NCBI RefSeq assembly: GCF_009362735.1
Contig: NZ_WHNP01000006.1
Coordinates: 235,018-299,017 of the forward strand
Reading direction: 5' to 3'
DNA length: 64,000 bases
Source of the DNA: Paraburkholderia franconis
GTDB taxonomy: Bacteria > Pseudomonadota > Gammaproteobacteria > Burkholderiales > Burkholderiaceae
Within the stretch, counting starts at the first letter, position 1. Each line of letters starts with the position of its first letter. Both the position numbers and the translations under genes were made by a program. Below the pieces are notes generated by a model. It was not told where the DNA came from, made no database searches, and saw nothing but the letters and a program-made list of their open reading frames with translations. This document shows positions 17,168-27,450 of this stretch, piece after piece.

Positions 17168-19417
17168 TCAGCCCCACATCTTTCTGAGCTTCGCCGCGAT
17201 TTCTATTTTGGCCTGCGCGGCGGCCGCGAGCCCCGCGGGCGTCGGCGCCGCCACGACGGGCGCGGGCGGCCACGCATGCGAGTCGAACAGCGGCAACAGA
17301 TGCGGCGCAATGAAGCGCGTGCGCGACGCCCACACATGCCGGTCGCCGAGATGCGTCTGGTTGTGCACGTAGAACCGCTGCGGCATCACGATGTGCAGGT
17401 CTTCCTTCGCCCGCGTCATCGCGACGTACAGCAGGCGCCGCTCCTCGTCGATTTCCTCTTCGCTGCCCGTGCCGAGATCGGACGGAATGCAGCCGTCGAC
17501 GCCATTGAGCACGAACACGTTGCGCCACTCCTGCCCTTTCGCCGAATGGATGGTGGACAGGATCAGATAATCCTCGTCGATCAGCGGAACGCCGGATTCG
17601 TCGCTGGTGGCATCGGGCGGATCGAGCGTCAGCTCCGTCAGGAAGCGCTCGCGCGACGCATAGGTGCCCGCGATGCTCTCCATCTGCACGAGATCGGCCT
17701 GGCGGATCGACGCGTCCTCGTGATTGCGTTCGAGATGCGGCTCGTACCAGCGGCGCACCATCTCGAACTCGGCGGGCCACGGCGTCTGCCGCGCGCAGAC
17801 CGACGACATCAGTGCGACGAACGGATGCCAGTCTTCAAGCGCGCGCGCCGGCGGCGCGAAGGCGGCGAGCGCGTTGGCCGTGCAATGCGAAACGCCGTGC
17901 GCGGCATCCGGCGTGCCGCTGCCCGAGCCGCCCGAGCGGATCGCGTCGGCGCGCGAGGCAATGTCGTCGAGCACGCGCGCGGCCGTCGCGGGCCCGACGC
18001 CGGGCAGCAACTGCACGACGCGAAAACCAGCGACGCGATCGCGCGGATTCTCGGCCCAGCGCAGCACGGCGAGCACGTCCTTTACATGGACGGAATCGAG
18101 AAACTTCAGGCCGCCGAACTTCACGAAAGGAATATTGCGCCGCGTCAGCTCGATTTCGAGCGCGGCGCTGTGATGCGCGGCGCGGAACAGCACGGCCTGC
18201 GCCTTCAGCTTCATGCCCGCCTCGCGCGCCGCCAGCACCTGCTCGACGATGTAGCGCGCCTGGTCGGCGTCGTCGGCGACTGTGACGAGATGCGGGCGCT
18301 GCGCCGACGCCTTGTCGGTCCAGAGATTCTTCGTGTAGCGCTCGCTGGCGAGGCCGATCACCGCATTCGACGCTTCGAGGATCGGCTGCGTCGAACGGTA
18401 GTTGCGTTCGAGCGTGACCTGCTTCGCGGGCGGATCGAAGTGCGTCGGGAAATCGAGGATGTTGCGCACCGTCGCGCCGCGAAACGAATAGATCGATTGC
18501 GCGTCGTCGCCGACCACGGTCAGCCCGAGTCCGTCGGGCTTCAGCGCGAGCAGGATCGACGCCTGCAGCCGGTTGGTGTCCTGATACTCGTCGACGAGCA
18601 CGTGATCGAAGCGGCCGGACAGATCGGCGGCGATCACGGGCTCGGCCGCCATGTGCGACCAGTAGAGCAGCAGATCGTCATAGTCGAGCACGCTCTGCTT
18701 TTGCTTCGCGTCGACGTAGGCGGCAAAGAGCGCGCGCAGATCGGCCTCCCACTCGCGGCACCACGGAAACGCGCCATTGAGCACATCGGCCAGTGAAGCG
18801 CCCGTGTTGACGACGCGCGAATAGATCGCGAAGCACGCCGACTTCGACGGAAAGCGCTTTTCCTTCGCCGAGAAGCCGAGTTCGTGGCGCACGAGATTCA
18901 TCAGATCGGCGGAGTCTTCGCGGTCGTTGATCGTAAAGGTTGGCGACAGGCCGATCAGATCCGCGTACTCGCGCAACAGCCGCGCGCCGACGCTATGAAA
19001 CGTGCCCGACCATGTCAGCCCTTGCGCCAGCGCCGCGCGCGTGCCGAGCGCCGCACCGGCGATGCGGGTCACGCGCCGGGTCATTTCGAGCGCGGCGCGG
19101 CGCGAAAATGTGAGCAGCAGAATGCGGCGCGGATCGACGCCCTTGACGACGAGATTCGCGACGCGATGCGCGAGCGTATTGGTCTTGCCCGACCCCGCGC
19201 CCGCGATGACGAGCAGCGCACCCGCTGGACGCGCAACGTCTTCCGTGCCGTATTCGACGGCTTCGCGCTGGGCTTCGTTGAGCTTCGCGAGCCAGTCGGC
19301 GGTAGCCGAAGGCTCGGGCGAGCCTGTCGCGGCTGACGACGATGAAGACTGGGAATCGGCGACGGAAAGCACGATCGGCGGGTCGGAGAGTGAAGGCGAC
19401 GCATACTGTATATCCAT
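17168..19417 (-). CDS. UvrD/Rep/PcrA-type ATP-dependent DNA helicase
   Basis: 749 residues from the ATG at 19417 (MDIQYAS); an upstream ATG would add 24 residues. The superfamily 1A motifs are in order: motif I AGAGSGKTNTLAHRVA, Ia LLTFSRRAALEM, II DHVLVDEYQDTNRLQ, III VVGDDAQSIYSFRGA, IV LERNYRST, V STIHSAKGQEWRNVFVLN and VI LLYVAMTRAKEDLHI. It unwinds DNA 3'-5'. The order of domains and length fit a UvrD paralog rather than RecB, and the C-terminus lacks a nuclease domain. A CAT-TAC-rich region at the start precedes the two small exported proteins' terminator. Confidence 0.94.
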   Translation of the reverse strand: MDIQYASPSLSDPPIVLSVADSQSSSSSAATGSPEPSATADWLAKLNEAQREAVEYGTEDVARPAGALLVIAGAGSGKTNTLAHRVANLVVKGVDPRRILLLTFSRRAALEMTRRVTRIAGAALGTRAALAQGLTWSGTFHSVGARLLREYADLIGLSPTFTINDREDSADLMNLVRHELGFSAKEKRFPSKSACFAIYSRVVNTGASLADVLNGAFPWCREWEADLRALFAAYVDAKQKQSVLDYDDLLLYWSHMAAEPVIAADLSGRFDHVLVDEYQDTNRLQASILLALKPDGLGLTVVGDDAQSIYSFRGATVRNILDFPTHFDPPAKQVTLERNYRSTQPILEASNAVIGLASERYTKNLWTDKASAQRPHLVTVADDADQARYIVEQVLAAREAGMKLKAQAVLFRAAHHSAALEIELTRRNIPFVKFGGLKFLDSVHVKDVLAVLRWAENPRDRVAGFRVVQLLPGVGPATAARVLDDIASRADAIRSGGSGSGTPDAAHGVSHCTANALAAFAPPARALEDWHPFVALMSSVCARQTPWPAEFEMVRRWYEPHLERNHEDASIRQADLVQMESIAGTYASRERFLTELTLDPPDATSDESGVPLIDEDYLILSTIHSAKGQEWRNVFVLNGVDGCIPSDLGTGSEEEIDEERRLLYVAMTRAKEDLHIVMPQRFYVHNQTHLGDRHVWASRTRFIAPHLLPLFDSHAWPPAPVVAAPTPAGLAAAAQAKIEIAAKLRKMWG

Positions 19418-19507
19418 ACAACCCGCTAGGACAAGCGCCCCATTTTTCCGCGCGAACGCCGCGTGTCGAGCGTCAGACAAACAGCGCAAGAAACAGGCGC
19501 CAAACAG

Positions 19508-19533
19508 AAAAAAGCCCGGCGCACCGGGCTTTC
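19508..19533 (-). terminator. Terminator for the leftward small exported protein gene
   Basis: The stem AAAGCCCGG / CCGGGCTTT has a 4-nt loop. Read leftward it is followed by TTTTTTCTG, so it ends transcription from the gene at 19583-19849. Confidence 0.82.
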
Positions 19534-19582
19534 GCTCCGAACGGTGTGATGCCGTCCGGAGAATCCAGGCGAGGAACGCCGC

Positions 19583-19849
19583 TCACTCGTGCTTCGCGTC
19601 CTTCACCCTGGCTTTGGCGTTGGCCTTGTCGGCATCGGCTTGCGCGTCGGCCTTCTTCTTGTCGGCCTTCGCCTGCGCGATCTCCGACTTCTTGTCGGCC
19701 TTGGCCTGTTCCTTCACGGCCTTGCTGTCGGCGTGCGTCGTCGGATCGGTGGCGGGATCGTGCGTCTGCGCAACGGCGAGCGTCGTCATGCTGCCCGCGA
19801 TCAGCGCCGCCGCCAATAGTGCGCCCATGGTTCTGTTCATCTTCTTCAT
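19583..19849 (-). CDS. Small exported Lys/Ala-rich protein
   Basis: 88 residues. A signal peptide of about 28 residues (MKKMNRTMGALLAAALIAGS ... AVAQ) is followed by an almost purely Lys/Ala/Asp/Gln helix with repeated KADKK units (AKADKKSEIAQAKADKKKA). It has no cysteine and no recognised domain; the composition suggests a periplasmic solvent-exposed single helix. It is next to, and similar in style to, the gene at 19924-20373, and both have leftward orientation. Confidence 0.78.
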   Translation of the reverse strand: MKKMNRTMGALLAAALIAGSMTTLAVAQTHDPATDPTTHADSKAVKEQAKADKKSEIAQAKADKKKADAQADADKANAKARVKDAKHE

Positions 19850-19923
19850 GATCGGTGTCCTCCCTTTTCGAACGTCGAAACAGTCAAGGCCTGCGTCAGC
19901 CTTAGTTCCGTCTCAGATACGCC

Positions 19924-20373
19924 TCAGTTATGCGATTCACCCGACGCTGCCGCGCCCGCCGACTGGCCCTGCATCTCGGACTTCAGTTCGTTCGATGCGG
20001 CCGCCCTGTCAGCCTTTTTGTTCAACCTGGCATCGCGGACCTGGTTCGTGTACTCGTCCTTGGCCGCCTTTTGCTGCTCCTTCATCTGCGCCTTCGATGT
20101 CTTCTTTTGCGCGCGATATTCCGCGTTCGCCTCGGCGTCCGCGTTGCGCTTCTGAACGAGCGGGTCAGTCGAACCCGGCGCGGTCAGATTCTGCGGCGCG
20201 GGCGCCGGCATCTGGACGCCTTGCGCAGCGGGTGCCTCGGCGGGCGCCTGCGTCTGGACCTGAGCCTGGCCGGACAGGCCTGCAACCGGTTGAGCAGGCG
20301 TCTGGGCGAATGCGGCCGTCGACGCAAACGCAGTCAGGGCGGTACCGATCAGGAGCGTACGAAGCTGGGTCAT
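19924..20373 (-). CDS. Exported Ala/Gln/Lys-rich hypothetical protein
   Basis: 149 residues. The signal peptide is about 23 residues (TALTAFASTAAFA-QTP). A Pro/Gln/Ala linker (24-70) leads to a charged helix (about 75-140: NAEYRAQKKTSKAQMKEQQK). It has no cysteine or known motif. The C-terminal helix resembles that of the neighbouring 88-residue protein, so the two may be diverged paralogs. Confidence 0.78.
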   Translation of the reverse strand: MTQLRTLLIGTALTAFASTAAFAQTPAQPVAGLSGQAQVQTQAPAEAPAAQGVQMPAPAPQNLTAPGSTDPLVQKRNADAEANAEYRAQKKTSKAQMKEQQKAAKDEYTNQVRDARLNKKADRAAASNELKSEMQGQSAGAAASGESHN

Positions 20374-20719
20374 GGTTATCCTCTCTGAAGGTTGTCAGTG
20401 TCGGCATGCGGGCGTCGTGTGGCTGCCGATCGGCGGCGACGCGCCCGCGCTGTTCGCCCATTGCAAAATGCAGCAGGCTATTCCACAGACCGGGCATTCG
20501 CGAGTGAAGTTCGCCAAAAAAGGCCGCTGTTACTCAACGTTTCATTTCATGACAACGTAATAACATCTGCTTGCACTTGCCCGGTCCGACGCCACGCGCT
20601 CGCTATGGGGCGCCGCGCGCGACGCGATGGCTTATCATGCGAAGCGCTTTTTCCGACGCGCTTTTTTCCCACGCGCTTTCTCCCACGATTTCGCCGATGC
20701 CCCGTCCATCGCAACCGAC
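20374..20719. other. 346-bp divergent spacer
   Basis: It separates the leftward exported-protein gene from the S4-domain gene. It has an AT-rich stretch at about 20540-20575 (TTTCATTTCATGACAACGTAATAAC) that may hold a promoter. I see no gene or clear RNA structure. Confidence 0.35.
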
Positions 20720-20938
20720 ATGCCCAACCTCGATTTCACACTGACTGGCGATTACGTCGAACTCCACAATCTGCTGAAGATTACTGGCCTCGCGGACAGC
20801 GGCGGATCGGCGAAAGTGATCGTCGCGTCGGGAGCCGTCACCGTCGACGGACGGGTCGAAACGCGCAAAACCTGCAAAATCCGCGCGGGCCAGGTCGTGC
20901 TGCTCGGCGATACGCGGATCGCCGTCCACGAGGAGTGA
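20720..20938 (+). CDS. S4-domain RNA-binding protein (YbcJ-like)
   Basis: 72 residues from the ATG at 20720 (MPNLDFTL); the frame is open upstream to 20627 but the extra residues are not family-like. The S4 fold is recognisable from ELHNLLKITGLADSGGSAK and the strand pair GAVTVDGRVETRKTCKI, matching the YbcJ/RNA-binding S4 group. It probably binds structured RNA. Confidence 0.85.
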   Translation: MPNLDFTLTGDYVELHNLLKITGLADSGGSAKVIVASGAVTVDGRVETRKTCKIRAGQVVLLGDTRIAVHEE

Positions 20939-21164
20939 CGCGCGCACGCGTCGGCCGCGAGGCCGCATGACTATGCAGGCCGCATGCGGGCGCTCGAAAA
21001 CCGCACCAAAAATGTGCCTGTTCATCGACAGCGCCGCGTTCCCGCAATAAGCTGTCCGCTTGCACAGAAAAAATATCCCGCGCGCGCTTCACCCGTTCCC
21101 CGCCTGATCCGGCCAACCGGTTTGGCGCGCGTTTCGCGCTTTCGCGCATCCAGCACCCGGAACC

Positions 21165-22568
21165 ATGAATCCAACCGGAATGTCCCGCGCGCTCAGCGGG
21201 CCGCCCACACTTTCGCGCCACGCCGCCGATACGGCGCGCCTTGCCGCGCCGCTCGCCATCGCGCAGCTTTCGCAAATGGCGATGAGCGTCACCGATACCG
21301 TCCTGCTCGGCTCGCTCGGCCCCGACGCGCTCGCGGCAGGTGGCCTCGGCGCTAACCTGTTCTTCGTCGTCGTGACGCTGCTGCAAGGTGTGCTGACTTC
21401 CGTGAGCGTGAGCGTGTCGCATGCGCGCGGCGCGCAGGCCGAGCACCGCGTGCCGCATATCTACTGGACGGGCTTTCTGCTGTCGCTGCTGCTGGCGGTG
21501 CCCGCGTTCGTGCTGCTGTCGTTCGCCGCGCCCATCCTGACGGCCTTCGGCGAGCCGGCGCTGCTTGCGCACAACGTCGGCGAATACTGTGCAGTGCTGC
21601 GCTGGGGCGCGCCCGGCAGCCTGATCGGCATTGGCCTGATGCGCTCGTTCCTGCCCGCGATCGGCGCGGCGCGGCGGCTGCTCTGGGTGTCGATCGGCGG
21701 CGTGTTCGTCAACGCGTTCCTGAACTACGGGCTGATCCACGGCGCGTACGGGCTGCCGCGCCTCGGCTTCCTCGGCTCGGCGGGCGCGACGACGATTACC
21801 GTGTGGCTCACCGCGCTCACGCTGATGGGGCTGCTGCATCTGCGCCCGCGCTTCCGGCATTTCGTGACGGCCACGCGCCCCGACGTGCCGCTGATGGGCG
21901 AGCTGTTCGGCATCGGCTGGCCGGTGGCGATCACGTACGGCGTCGAATCGACGCTCTTTCTCGCGACGGGCCTGATGGTCGGCCTGCTCGGCGAATCGCA
22001 ACTGGCGGCGCACCAGATCGCGCTGAACGTCGCGTCGGTGGCGTTCATGGTGCCGCTCGCGATCGGCCAGGCAGCGAACGTGCGCGTCGGCTTCTGGTCG
22101 GGCGCGGGGCAGCCGCTTGCCGCGCGCCATGCGGGCTTCGTCGCGCTCGGGCTCGGCGTGGGCTTCATGAGCCTGTCGGGCTTGCTGCTGATCACGGCGC
22201 CGCACTTCATCGTCGGGCTGTATCTGCATCTCGACGATCCCGCCAACGCGCCGACCGTCGCGCTCGCGAGTTCGCTGCTGGGCGTGGCCGCTATTTTCCA
22301 GATCGTCGACGGCATGCAGACGGTCGGCTCCGGCTGTCTGCGCGGACTGAAGGACACGCGCATTCCGATGATCGCGGCCGCGTTCGGCTATTGGGGAATC
22401 GGCTTCCCGACGGGCTATACGCTCGCGTTTCACTTCGGGCTCGGCGCGCGCGGCCTGTGGTGGGGACTCGCGGCAGGGCTCGCCAGCGTCGCGCTGCTGA
22501 TGACGCTGCGCTTTCACAAGATGAGCCGGCACGCAATGAACCGACGAGAGCCTGCGTCGGCGAACTGA
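21165..22568 (+). CDS. MATE family efflux transporter (NorM-like)
   Basis: 467 residues with about twelve membrane segments. The first has LAAPLAIAQLSQMAMSVTD followed by LLGSLGPDALAAGGLGANL, the usual MATE opening. The second half repeats the pattern (WPVAITYGVESTLFLATGL). It is likely a Na+- or H+-coupled multidrug exporter of the inner membrane. It stands alone. Confidence 0.93.
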   Translation: MNPTGMSRALSGPPTLSRHAADTARLAAPLAIAQLSQMAMSVTDTVLLGSLGPDALAAGGLGANLFFVVVTLLQGVLTSVSVSVSHARGAQAEHRVPHIYWTGFLLSLLLAVPAFVLLSFAAPILTAFGEPALLAHNVGEYCAVLRWGAPGSLIGIGLMRSFLPAIGAARRLLWVSIGGVFVNAFLNYGLIHGAYGLPRLGFLGSAGATTITVWLTALTLMGLLHLRPRFRHFVTATRPDVPLMGELFGIGWPVAITYGVESTLFLATGLMVGLLGESQLAAHQIALNVASVAFMVPLAIGQAANVRVGFWSGAGQPLAARHAGFVALGLGVGFMSLSGLLLITAPHFIVGLYLHLDDPANAPTVALASSLLGVAAIFQIVDGMQTVGSGCLRGLKDTRIPMIAAAFGYWGIGFPTGYTLAFHFGLGARGLWWGLAAGLASVALLMTLRFHKMSRHAMNRREPASAN

Positions 22569-23008
22569 GCGCGGACGCCGGGACCTCGCGTGCCATGCGA
22601 ACGCGCGCACGCATTCTTCGCGACGCGCCCTCTCGCGGGCGCGCTCAATCGCAAGCACCGCGCTGCCTCATGTCGAGGCTGCACGCTCGCGCGCCCTTCG
22701 CGCTTTTGTGTTGCGCGCGCAACCAACCGCGCGTCGAACCTGACCGCCACAGGTAAAATGCCACGCCTGGCTGCCGCCTGTCAGCCCAGCGCGCGACCCG
22801 CGCTGCGCAGCGGCCGCCTTCCCGTCCCCACAAGGGCACGCTCCGGCTCGCGTCCGACCACCCGACGCCGTATCGCACGACCCGCCTCCATGCTGCCCGG
22901 CCGCCCGCATGCTCCGCCGCAGCGCCCCCGTGCCGCGCGCACGCGTGATCCCGCGCGTGGCGGCATCGGCTCAAACCATCAGAAGACAACACAAGAGGAC
23001 TGCCTTTC
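22569..23008. other. 440-bp spacer upstream of the BASS symporter gene
   Basis: It is very GC-rich. A TAAAAT at 22754-22759 could be a -10 element but lacks a good -35. I see no credible gene and recognised no riboswitch class. AAGAGGA before 23009 serves as the ribosome site. Confidence 0.35.
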
Positions 23009-23968
23009 ATGCTTGCCCGCGTCACCCGTCTCTTCCCGCTGTGGGCCGTGCTGGCCTCGCTCGCCGCCTACTTCTCGCCGTCGTCTGTGACGGGCATCGC
23101 GCCGCATGTGACGACGCTGCTCACGATCATCATGCTGTCGATGGGCGTCACGCTGTCGATCGACGACTTCCGCCGCGTGTTCACGCGTCCCGCGCCCGTG
23201 ATCGCCGGCATCGTGCTGCACTATCTCGTGATGCCACTCGCCGCATGGGTGATCGCGAAGGCCCTGCGCATGCCGCCCGATCTGACGGCGGGCATGGTGC
23301 TGGTCGGCAGCGTCGCGAGCGGCACCGCATCGAACGTGATGATCTATCTGGCGCGCGGCGACGTCGCGCTGTCGGTCACGATCAGCGCGCTGTCGACGCT
23401 CGTCGGCGTATTCGCGACGCCGCTGCTCACGCGCCTGTATGTCGATGCGTCGATTGCCGTCGACGTGCACGGCATGCTGATGAGCATCCTGCAGATCGTC
23501 GCGCTGCCGATCGCCATCGGCCTCGTCGTCAACCATCTGTTCGGCAAGCTCGTGCGCAAGGTCGAGCCCGTGTTGCCGCTCGTGTCGATGGTGTCGATCC
23601 TGCTGATCATCGCGGCCGTGGTCGGCGGCACGCAGAAGAGCATTGCGTCGGTCGGGCTCGTGGTCATGCTGGGCGTGGTGCTGCACAACGGCATCGGGTT
23701 GCTCGGCGGCTATTGGGGCGGCCGTCTGCTCGGCTTCGACGAAGCCGTCTGCCGCACGCTCGCGATCGAAGTAGGGATGCAGAACTCCGGCCTCGCCGCA
23801 ACGCTCGGCAAGCTCTACTTCACGCCGATCGCCGCGTTGCCCGGCGCGCTGTTTTCCGTGTGGCACAACCTGTCCGGATCGATGCTGGCGGGGCACTGGG
23901 CAGGCCGCCCCGCTAAAGGCTCGACGCACAATCAGGAGACAGGCGCGCTGGCGAGCGAACGCGTCTGA
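23009..23968 (+). CDS. Bile acid:sodium symporter (BASS) family transporter
   Basis: 319 residues with about nine hydrophobic segments. The signatures [19 protein letters not shown] and [20 protein letters not shown] belong to the BASS/SBF family, and [13 protein letters not shown] is the conserved second-repeat motif. In bacteria these proteins carry pantothenate, pyruvate-like or sulfonate anions; the substrate here cannot be told. Confidence 0.92.
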   Translation: MLARVTRLFPLWAVLASLAAYFSPSSVTGIAPHVTTLLTIIMLSMGVTLSIDDFRRVFTRPAPVIAGIVLHYLVMPLAAWVIAKALRMPPDLTAGMVLVGSVASGTASNVMIYLARGDVALSVTISALSTLVGVFATPLLTRLYVDASIAVDVHGMLMSILQIVALPIAIGLVVNHLFGKLVRKVEPVLPLVSMVSILLIIAAVVGGTQKSIASVGLVVMLGVVLHNGIGLLGGYWGGRLLGFDEAVCRTLAIEVGMQNSGLAATLGKLYFTPIAALPGALFSVWHNLSGSMLAGHWAGRPAKGSTHNQETGALASERV

Positions 23969-24188
23969 CGCCGCTTCAGCCTTTCTCGCGTAACACGCCG
24001 CGCGCCGATGCGACGCGCGCGGCGCGTCCCCTCAACGAACTTCCCCGCTGCAAGCGGCCGCGCGCAAACCCGGGCACGCGCGTTGCGTGTCCCTTACCGA
24101 CCCTCATTACGGTTTCCCCGTAAAATATTTTCAGGCGAAACCGCGACGCCGCGACGACCATCAGTGCCGATCAAGTGGAGGAACAAGC

Positions 24189-25877
24189 GTGTCGGCCTAT
24201 AACACCAACGACGCAGCCGCATTGCAGCATCACGAAGAGCAACGCACCATCCGCATCTCGCTTAACGCGCCACGTCCGATGCTGACGCGCGCGTTCGCGC
24301 TCATCGTCGCGGCCACGCTGCTGGCCGCTTGCGCGACGCGCCCGCCCGCCACCGCATTCGACCGCCCCGTCACGCACGCATTGCCCTCGACGGAAAGCAC
24401 GACGCTCTCCGCGGCGCTCGCCGCGTCCGAACGCGCGCATCCGGGCCAGTCGGGCTTTCGCGTGCTGTCCAACGGCACGGAAGCGCTGCAGATGCGCATC
24501 GCGCTCGCGCGCGCGGCGACGAAGACGCTCGACATGCAGTACTACATCGCCGAAGAGGACACGACGGGCAAGCTGCTGCTCGCCGCCGCGCTCTATGCGG
24601 CGGATCACGGCGTGCGTGTGCGGATGCTCGTCGACGACCTGAACTTCAAGGACATCGACCGCGTGATGGCCGCGCTGAACACGCACGACAACATCGAGAT
24701 CCGCGTGTTCAACCCGTTCGGCAGCGCGCAATCGAGCTTCTATGAGCGCAGCGAGAACTTCTTCACGCAGGTCGGCGCGTTCACGCGGCGCATGCACAAC
24801 AAGGCGATGATCACCGACAACCAGATCGCGATCGTCGGCGGCCGCAATCTCGGCGACGAATACTTCAGCGCGAGTCCGACGCTGCAGTTCCGCGATATCG
24901 ACGTGCTCGCGGCCGGCCCGATCACGGCCGATATCTCGGCGAGCTTCGACAGGTTCTGGAACGACAGCAACTCGTATCCGCTGCGCGCGCTGAACAAGCA
25001 GAAGTTCGATCCGCACGATCTCGACCAGATGCGCGACGAGTTGCGCGCGCACTGGCGCACCAACGCGGACCCGTACAACGCGAAGCCGCTGAACGCGACA
25101 CCGCTCGCATCGCAGATCGCCAGTGGCGAACTCGGGCTCATCTGGGCGCCCGCCGAATTCAAGGTCGATTCGCCTGAAAAAATGCGTCTGCCCGTCGATC
25201 AGTACAAGAGCCCGCCGATGATGCGCCTCGTCGAACTGATGCGCGACGCGCAAAAGGAATTCCTCGTCACGTCGCCGTATTTCGTGCCGCACGAGGCGGG
25301 CGTCGATGCGCTCGGCAAGCTCGTGCAGCGCGGCGTGACCGTCAAGGTGCTGACGAATTCGCTCGCGGCCACCGACGCCGTCGCCGTGCAGGCCGGCTAT
25401 AGCCCGTATCGCGTGCCGTTGCTCGAACGCGGCGTGCAGCTCTACGAGTTCAAGCCGACGCAAGACGAGAACCAGCCGGAGACGGGCCTGTTCGGTTCGC
25501 GTTCGAGAGCCAGTCTGCACGCCAAGTCCTACGTGATCGATCGCAAGACGCTCGTGATCGGCTCGATGAATCTCGATCCGCGTTCCGCGCATCTGAACAC
25601 GGAGCTCGCGCTCGTGATCCACAGCGCGCCCATTGCCGAAGACGTCGCGCGGCTCTTCGACCGTGCGACGTCGCCTGCCGTCAGCTATCGCGTGACGCTC
25701 GCGACGCCGTCGGAACTGGCCGCGCTGAAGTCTTCGGCGACGCCGCAATCGCAACTCATCTGGACCGACGAGGAAAACGGCCTGATTCACCAATACAACC
25801 TCGATCCCGGCGCGGGCTTTTACCGCAATGTGCTGACGGGTCTATTCTTGTTGCTGCCGGTCGATGATCAGTTGTGA
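24189..25877 (+). CDS. Phospholipase D family protein, cardiolipin synthase C-like, putative lipoprotein
   Basis: 562 residues from the GTG at 24189, preceded by GTGGAGG. A second possible start is the ATG at 24279 (MLTRAF), which begins directly at a lipoprotein signal peptide with lipobox LLAAC. Two HKD motifs are intact: [18 protein letters not shown] (about residue 203) and [18 protein letters not shown] (about 444). The layout and length resemble ClsC, which makes cardiolipin from phosphatidyl lipids at the membrane. The 3' end overlaps the fumC leader by a few bases. Confidence 0.9.
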   Translation: MSAYNTNDAAALQHHEEQRTIRISLNAPRPMLTRAFALIVAATLLAACATRPPATAFDRPVTHALPSTESTTLSAALAASERAHPGQSGFRVLSNGTEALQMRIALARAATKTLDMQYYIAEEDTTGKLLLAAALYAADHGVRVRMLVDDLNFKDIDRVMAALNTHDNIEIRVFNPFGSAQSSFYERSENFFTQVGAFTRRMHNKAMITDNQIAIVGGRNLGDEYFSASPTLQFRDIDVLAAGPITADISASFDRFWNDSNSYPLRALNKQKFDPHDLDQMRDELRAHWRTNADPYNAKPLNATPLASQIASGELGLIWAPAEFKVDSPEKMRLPVDQYKSPPMMRLVELMRDAQKEFLVTSPYFVPHEAGVDALGKLVQRGVTVKVLTNSLAATDAVAVQAGYSPYRVPLLERGVQLYEFKPTQDENQPETGLFGSRSRASLHAKSYVIDRKTLVIGSMNLDPRSAHLNTELALVIHSAPIAEDVARLFDRATSPAVSYRVTLATPSELAALKSSATPQSQLIWTDEENGLIHQYNLDPGAGFYRNVLTGLFLLLPVDDQL

Positions 25878-25929
25878 AGCGCTGCCTTTTCCGGAAAGCC
25901 ATCCAGTCACCAGTCAAGCGGAGTACAAC

Positions 25930-27330
25930 ATGACCGAAGATGTACGCATGGAACGCGATACGTTCGGCGAAATCGCCGTGCCGGGCGCGAAGCTGTGGGG
26001 TGCGCAAACGCAGCGCTCGCTGCAGAACTTCAAGATCTCGACGGAGAAGCAGTCGCCCGAGCTGATCACGGCGCTCGCGATCATCAAGCGCGCCGCCGCC
26101 GAAGTGAACCTGGGCCTGGGCGTGCTCGACGCGACCAGGGCGAAGGCGATCATGGCCGCCGCCGACGAGATCGTCGAAGGCCGGCACGCCGATGAATTTC
26201 CGCTCGCCGTCTGGCAAACGGGCTCCGGCACGCAGAGCAACATGAACCTCAACGAGGTGATCGCGAACCGCGCGAGCGAGCTGATGGGCGGCGAGCGCGG
26301 CGAAGCGCGCCTTGTGCATCCGAACGACGACGTGAATCGCGGGCAATCGTCGAACGACGTGTTTCCGACCGCGATGCACGTGGCGGCCGCTGTCGGCATC
26401 GCGAAACATCTGCTGCCCGCGCTGAAGACGCTGCGCGATACGCTCGACAAGAAAGCGAAAGCATTCGCCAATGTCGTGAAGATCGGCCGCACGCATTTGC
26501 AGGACGCGACGCCGCTCACGCTCGGCCAGGAATTCTCGGGCTATGTCGCGCAGCTCGACCAGTGCGCGAAACATATCGAATCGGTGTTGCCGCATCTGTA
26601 CGAACTCGCGCAGGGCGGCACGGCCGTCGGCACCGGGTTGAACGCGCATCCGCAGTTCGCGGACCAGGTCGCGGCGGCGATCGGCAAGCTGACGGGCCTG
26701 CCTTTCGTGTCCGCGCCGAACAAGTTCGAGGTGATGGCAGCCGCCGATGCGCTCGTGTTCGCGCACGGCGCGCTGAAGACGCTCGCGGCAAGCATGACGA
26801 AGATCGCCAACGACATCCGCTGGCTCGCAAGCGGCCCGCGCTGCGGCCTGGGTGAACTGTCGATTCCCGAAAACGAGCCGGGCAGCTCGATCATGCCGGG
26901 CAAGGTGAACCCGACTCAATCCGAAGCGGTGACGATGCTGTGCTGCCAGGTGTTCGGCAACGATGTGGCCGTCAACATGGGCGGCGCGAGCGGCAACTTC
27001 GAGCTGAACGTGTTCCGGCCGATGATCGCGCATAACGTGCTGCAGTCCGTGCGCCTGCTTGCCGACGGCATGCAGAGCTTCAACGACAACTGCGCGGTCG
27101 GCATCGAGCCGAACCGCGAGCGAATCGACCAGTTGCTGAACGAATCGCTGATGCTCGTGACGGCGCTCAATCCGCACATCGGCTACGACAAGGCCGCGCA
27201 GATCGCGAAGAAGGCGCACAAGGAAGGCACCACGCTGAAGGCCGCGGCGCTCGCGCTCGGTCATCTGACGGAGCAGCAGTTCGACGAATGGGTGCGGCCG
27301 CACGATATGGTCGGCGACACGAAGCGTTAA
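25930..27330 (+). CDS. fumC: Fumarate hydratase class II
   Basis: 466 residues from the ATG at 25930 ([13 protein letters not shown]). It interconverts fumarate and malate in the TCA cycle as a cytoplasmic tetramer without an Fe-S cluster. Conserved regions are [48 protein letters not shown] and the SS-loop signature [16 protein letters not shown] cluster of short direct repeats begins on the stop codon. Confidence 0.97.
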   Translation: MTEDVRMERDTFGEIAVPGAKLWGAQTQRSLQNFKISTEKQSPELITALAIIKRAAAEVNLGLGVLDATRAKAIMAAADEIVEGRHADEFPLAVWQTGSGTQSNMNLNEVIANRASELMGGERGEARLVHPNDDVNRGQSSNDVFPTAMHVAAAVGIAKHLLPALKTLRDTLDKKAKAFANVVKIGRTHLQDATPLTLGQEFSGYVAQLDQCAKHIESVLPHLYELAQGGTAVGTGLNAHPQFADQVAAAIGKLTGLPFVSAPNKFEVMAAADALVFAHGALKTLAASMTKIANDIRWLASGPRCGLGELSIPENEPGSSIMPGKVNPTQSEAVTMLCCQVFGNDVAVNMGGASGNFELNVFRPMIAHNVLQSVRLLADGMQSFNDNCAVGIEPNRERIDQLLNESLMLVTALNPHIGYDKAAQIAKKAHKEGTTLKAAALALGHLTEQQFDEWVRPHDMVGDTKR

Positions 27331-27393
27331 AGCCTTTCGTTAAAGCCCTTCGCTAAAGCCCTTCGCTAAAGCCCTTTACTGCCGCCCTTTACT
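27329..27393. repeat. 13-bp tandem repeat, five copies, overlapping the fumC stop
   Basis: AAAGCCTTTCGTT, AAAGCCCTTCGCT, AAAGCCCTTCGCT, AAAGCCCTTTACT and GCCGCCCTTTACT follow each other with no gap. The array starts within the fumC TAA codon. It may vary by slippage. Confidence 0.85.
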
Positions 27394-27403
27394 GCAAGCC
27401 CGC

Positions 27404-27435
27404 GATGCTCTCTTCGCAAACGCGAAGAGGGCATC
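27404..27435. terminator. Hairpin between convergent fumC and thioesterase genes
   Basis: GATGCTCTCTTCGC pairs with GCGAAGAGGGCATC (14 bp, one G-T type mismatch) around a 4-nt loop. It has no clear U-run, so termination is only probable. Confidence 0.5.
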
Positions 27436-27450
27436 CGGTGATACTGCACG

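Noticed and set aside
22590..23090. 166-codon frame in the spacer before the BASS gene
   Set aside because: It is Arg/Pro/Ala-rich with no motif or good ribosome site and overlaps the real start of the symporter.
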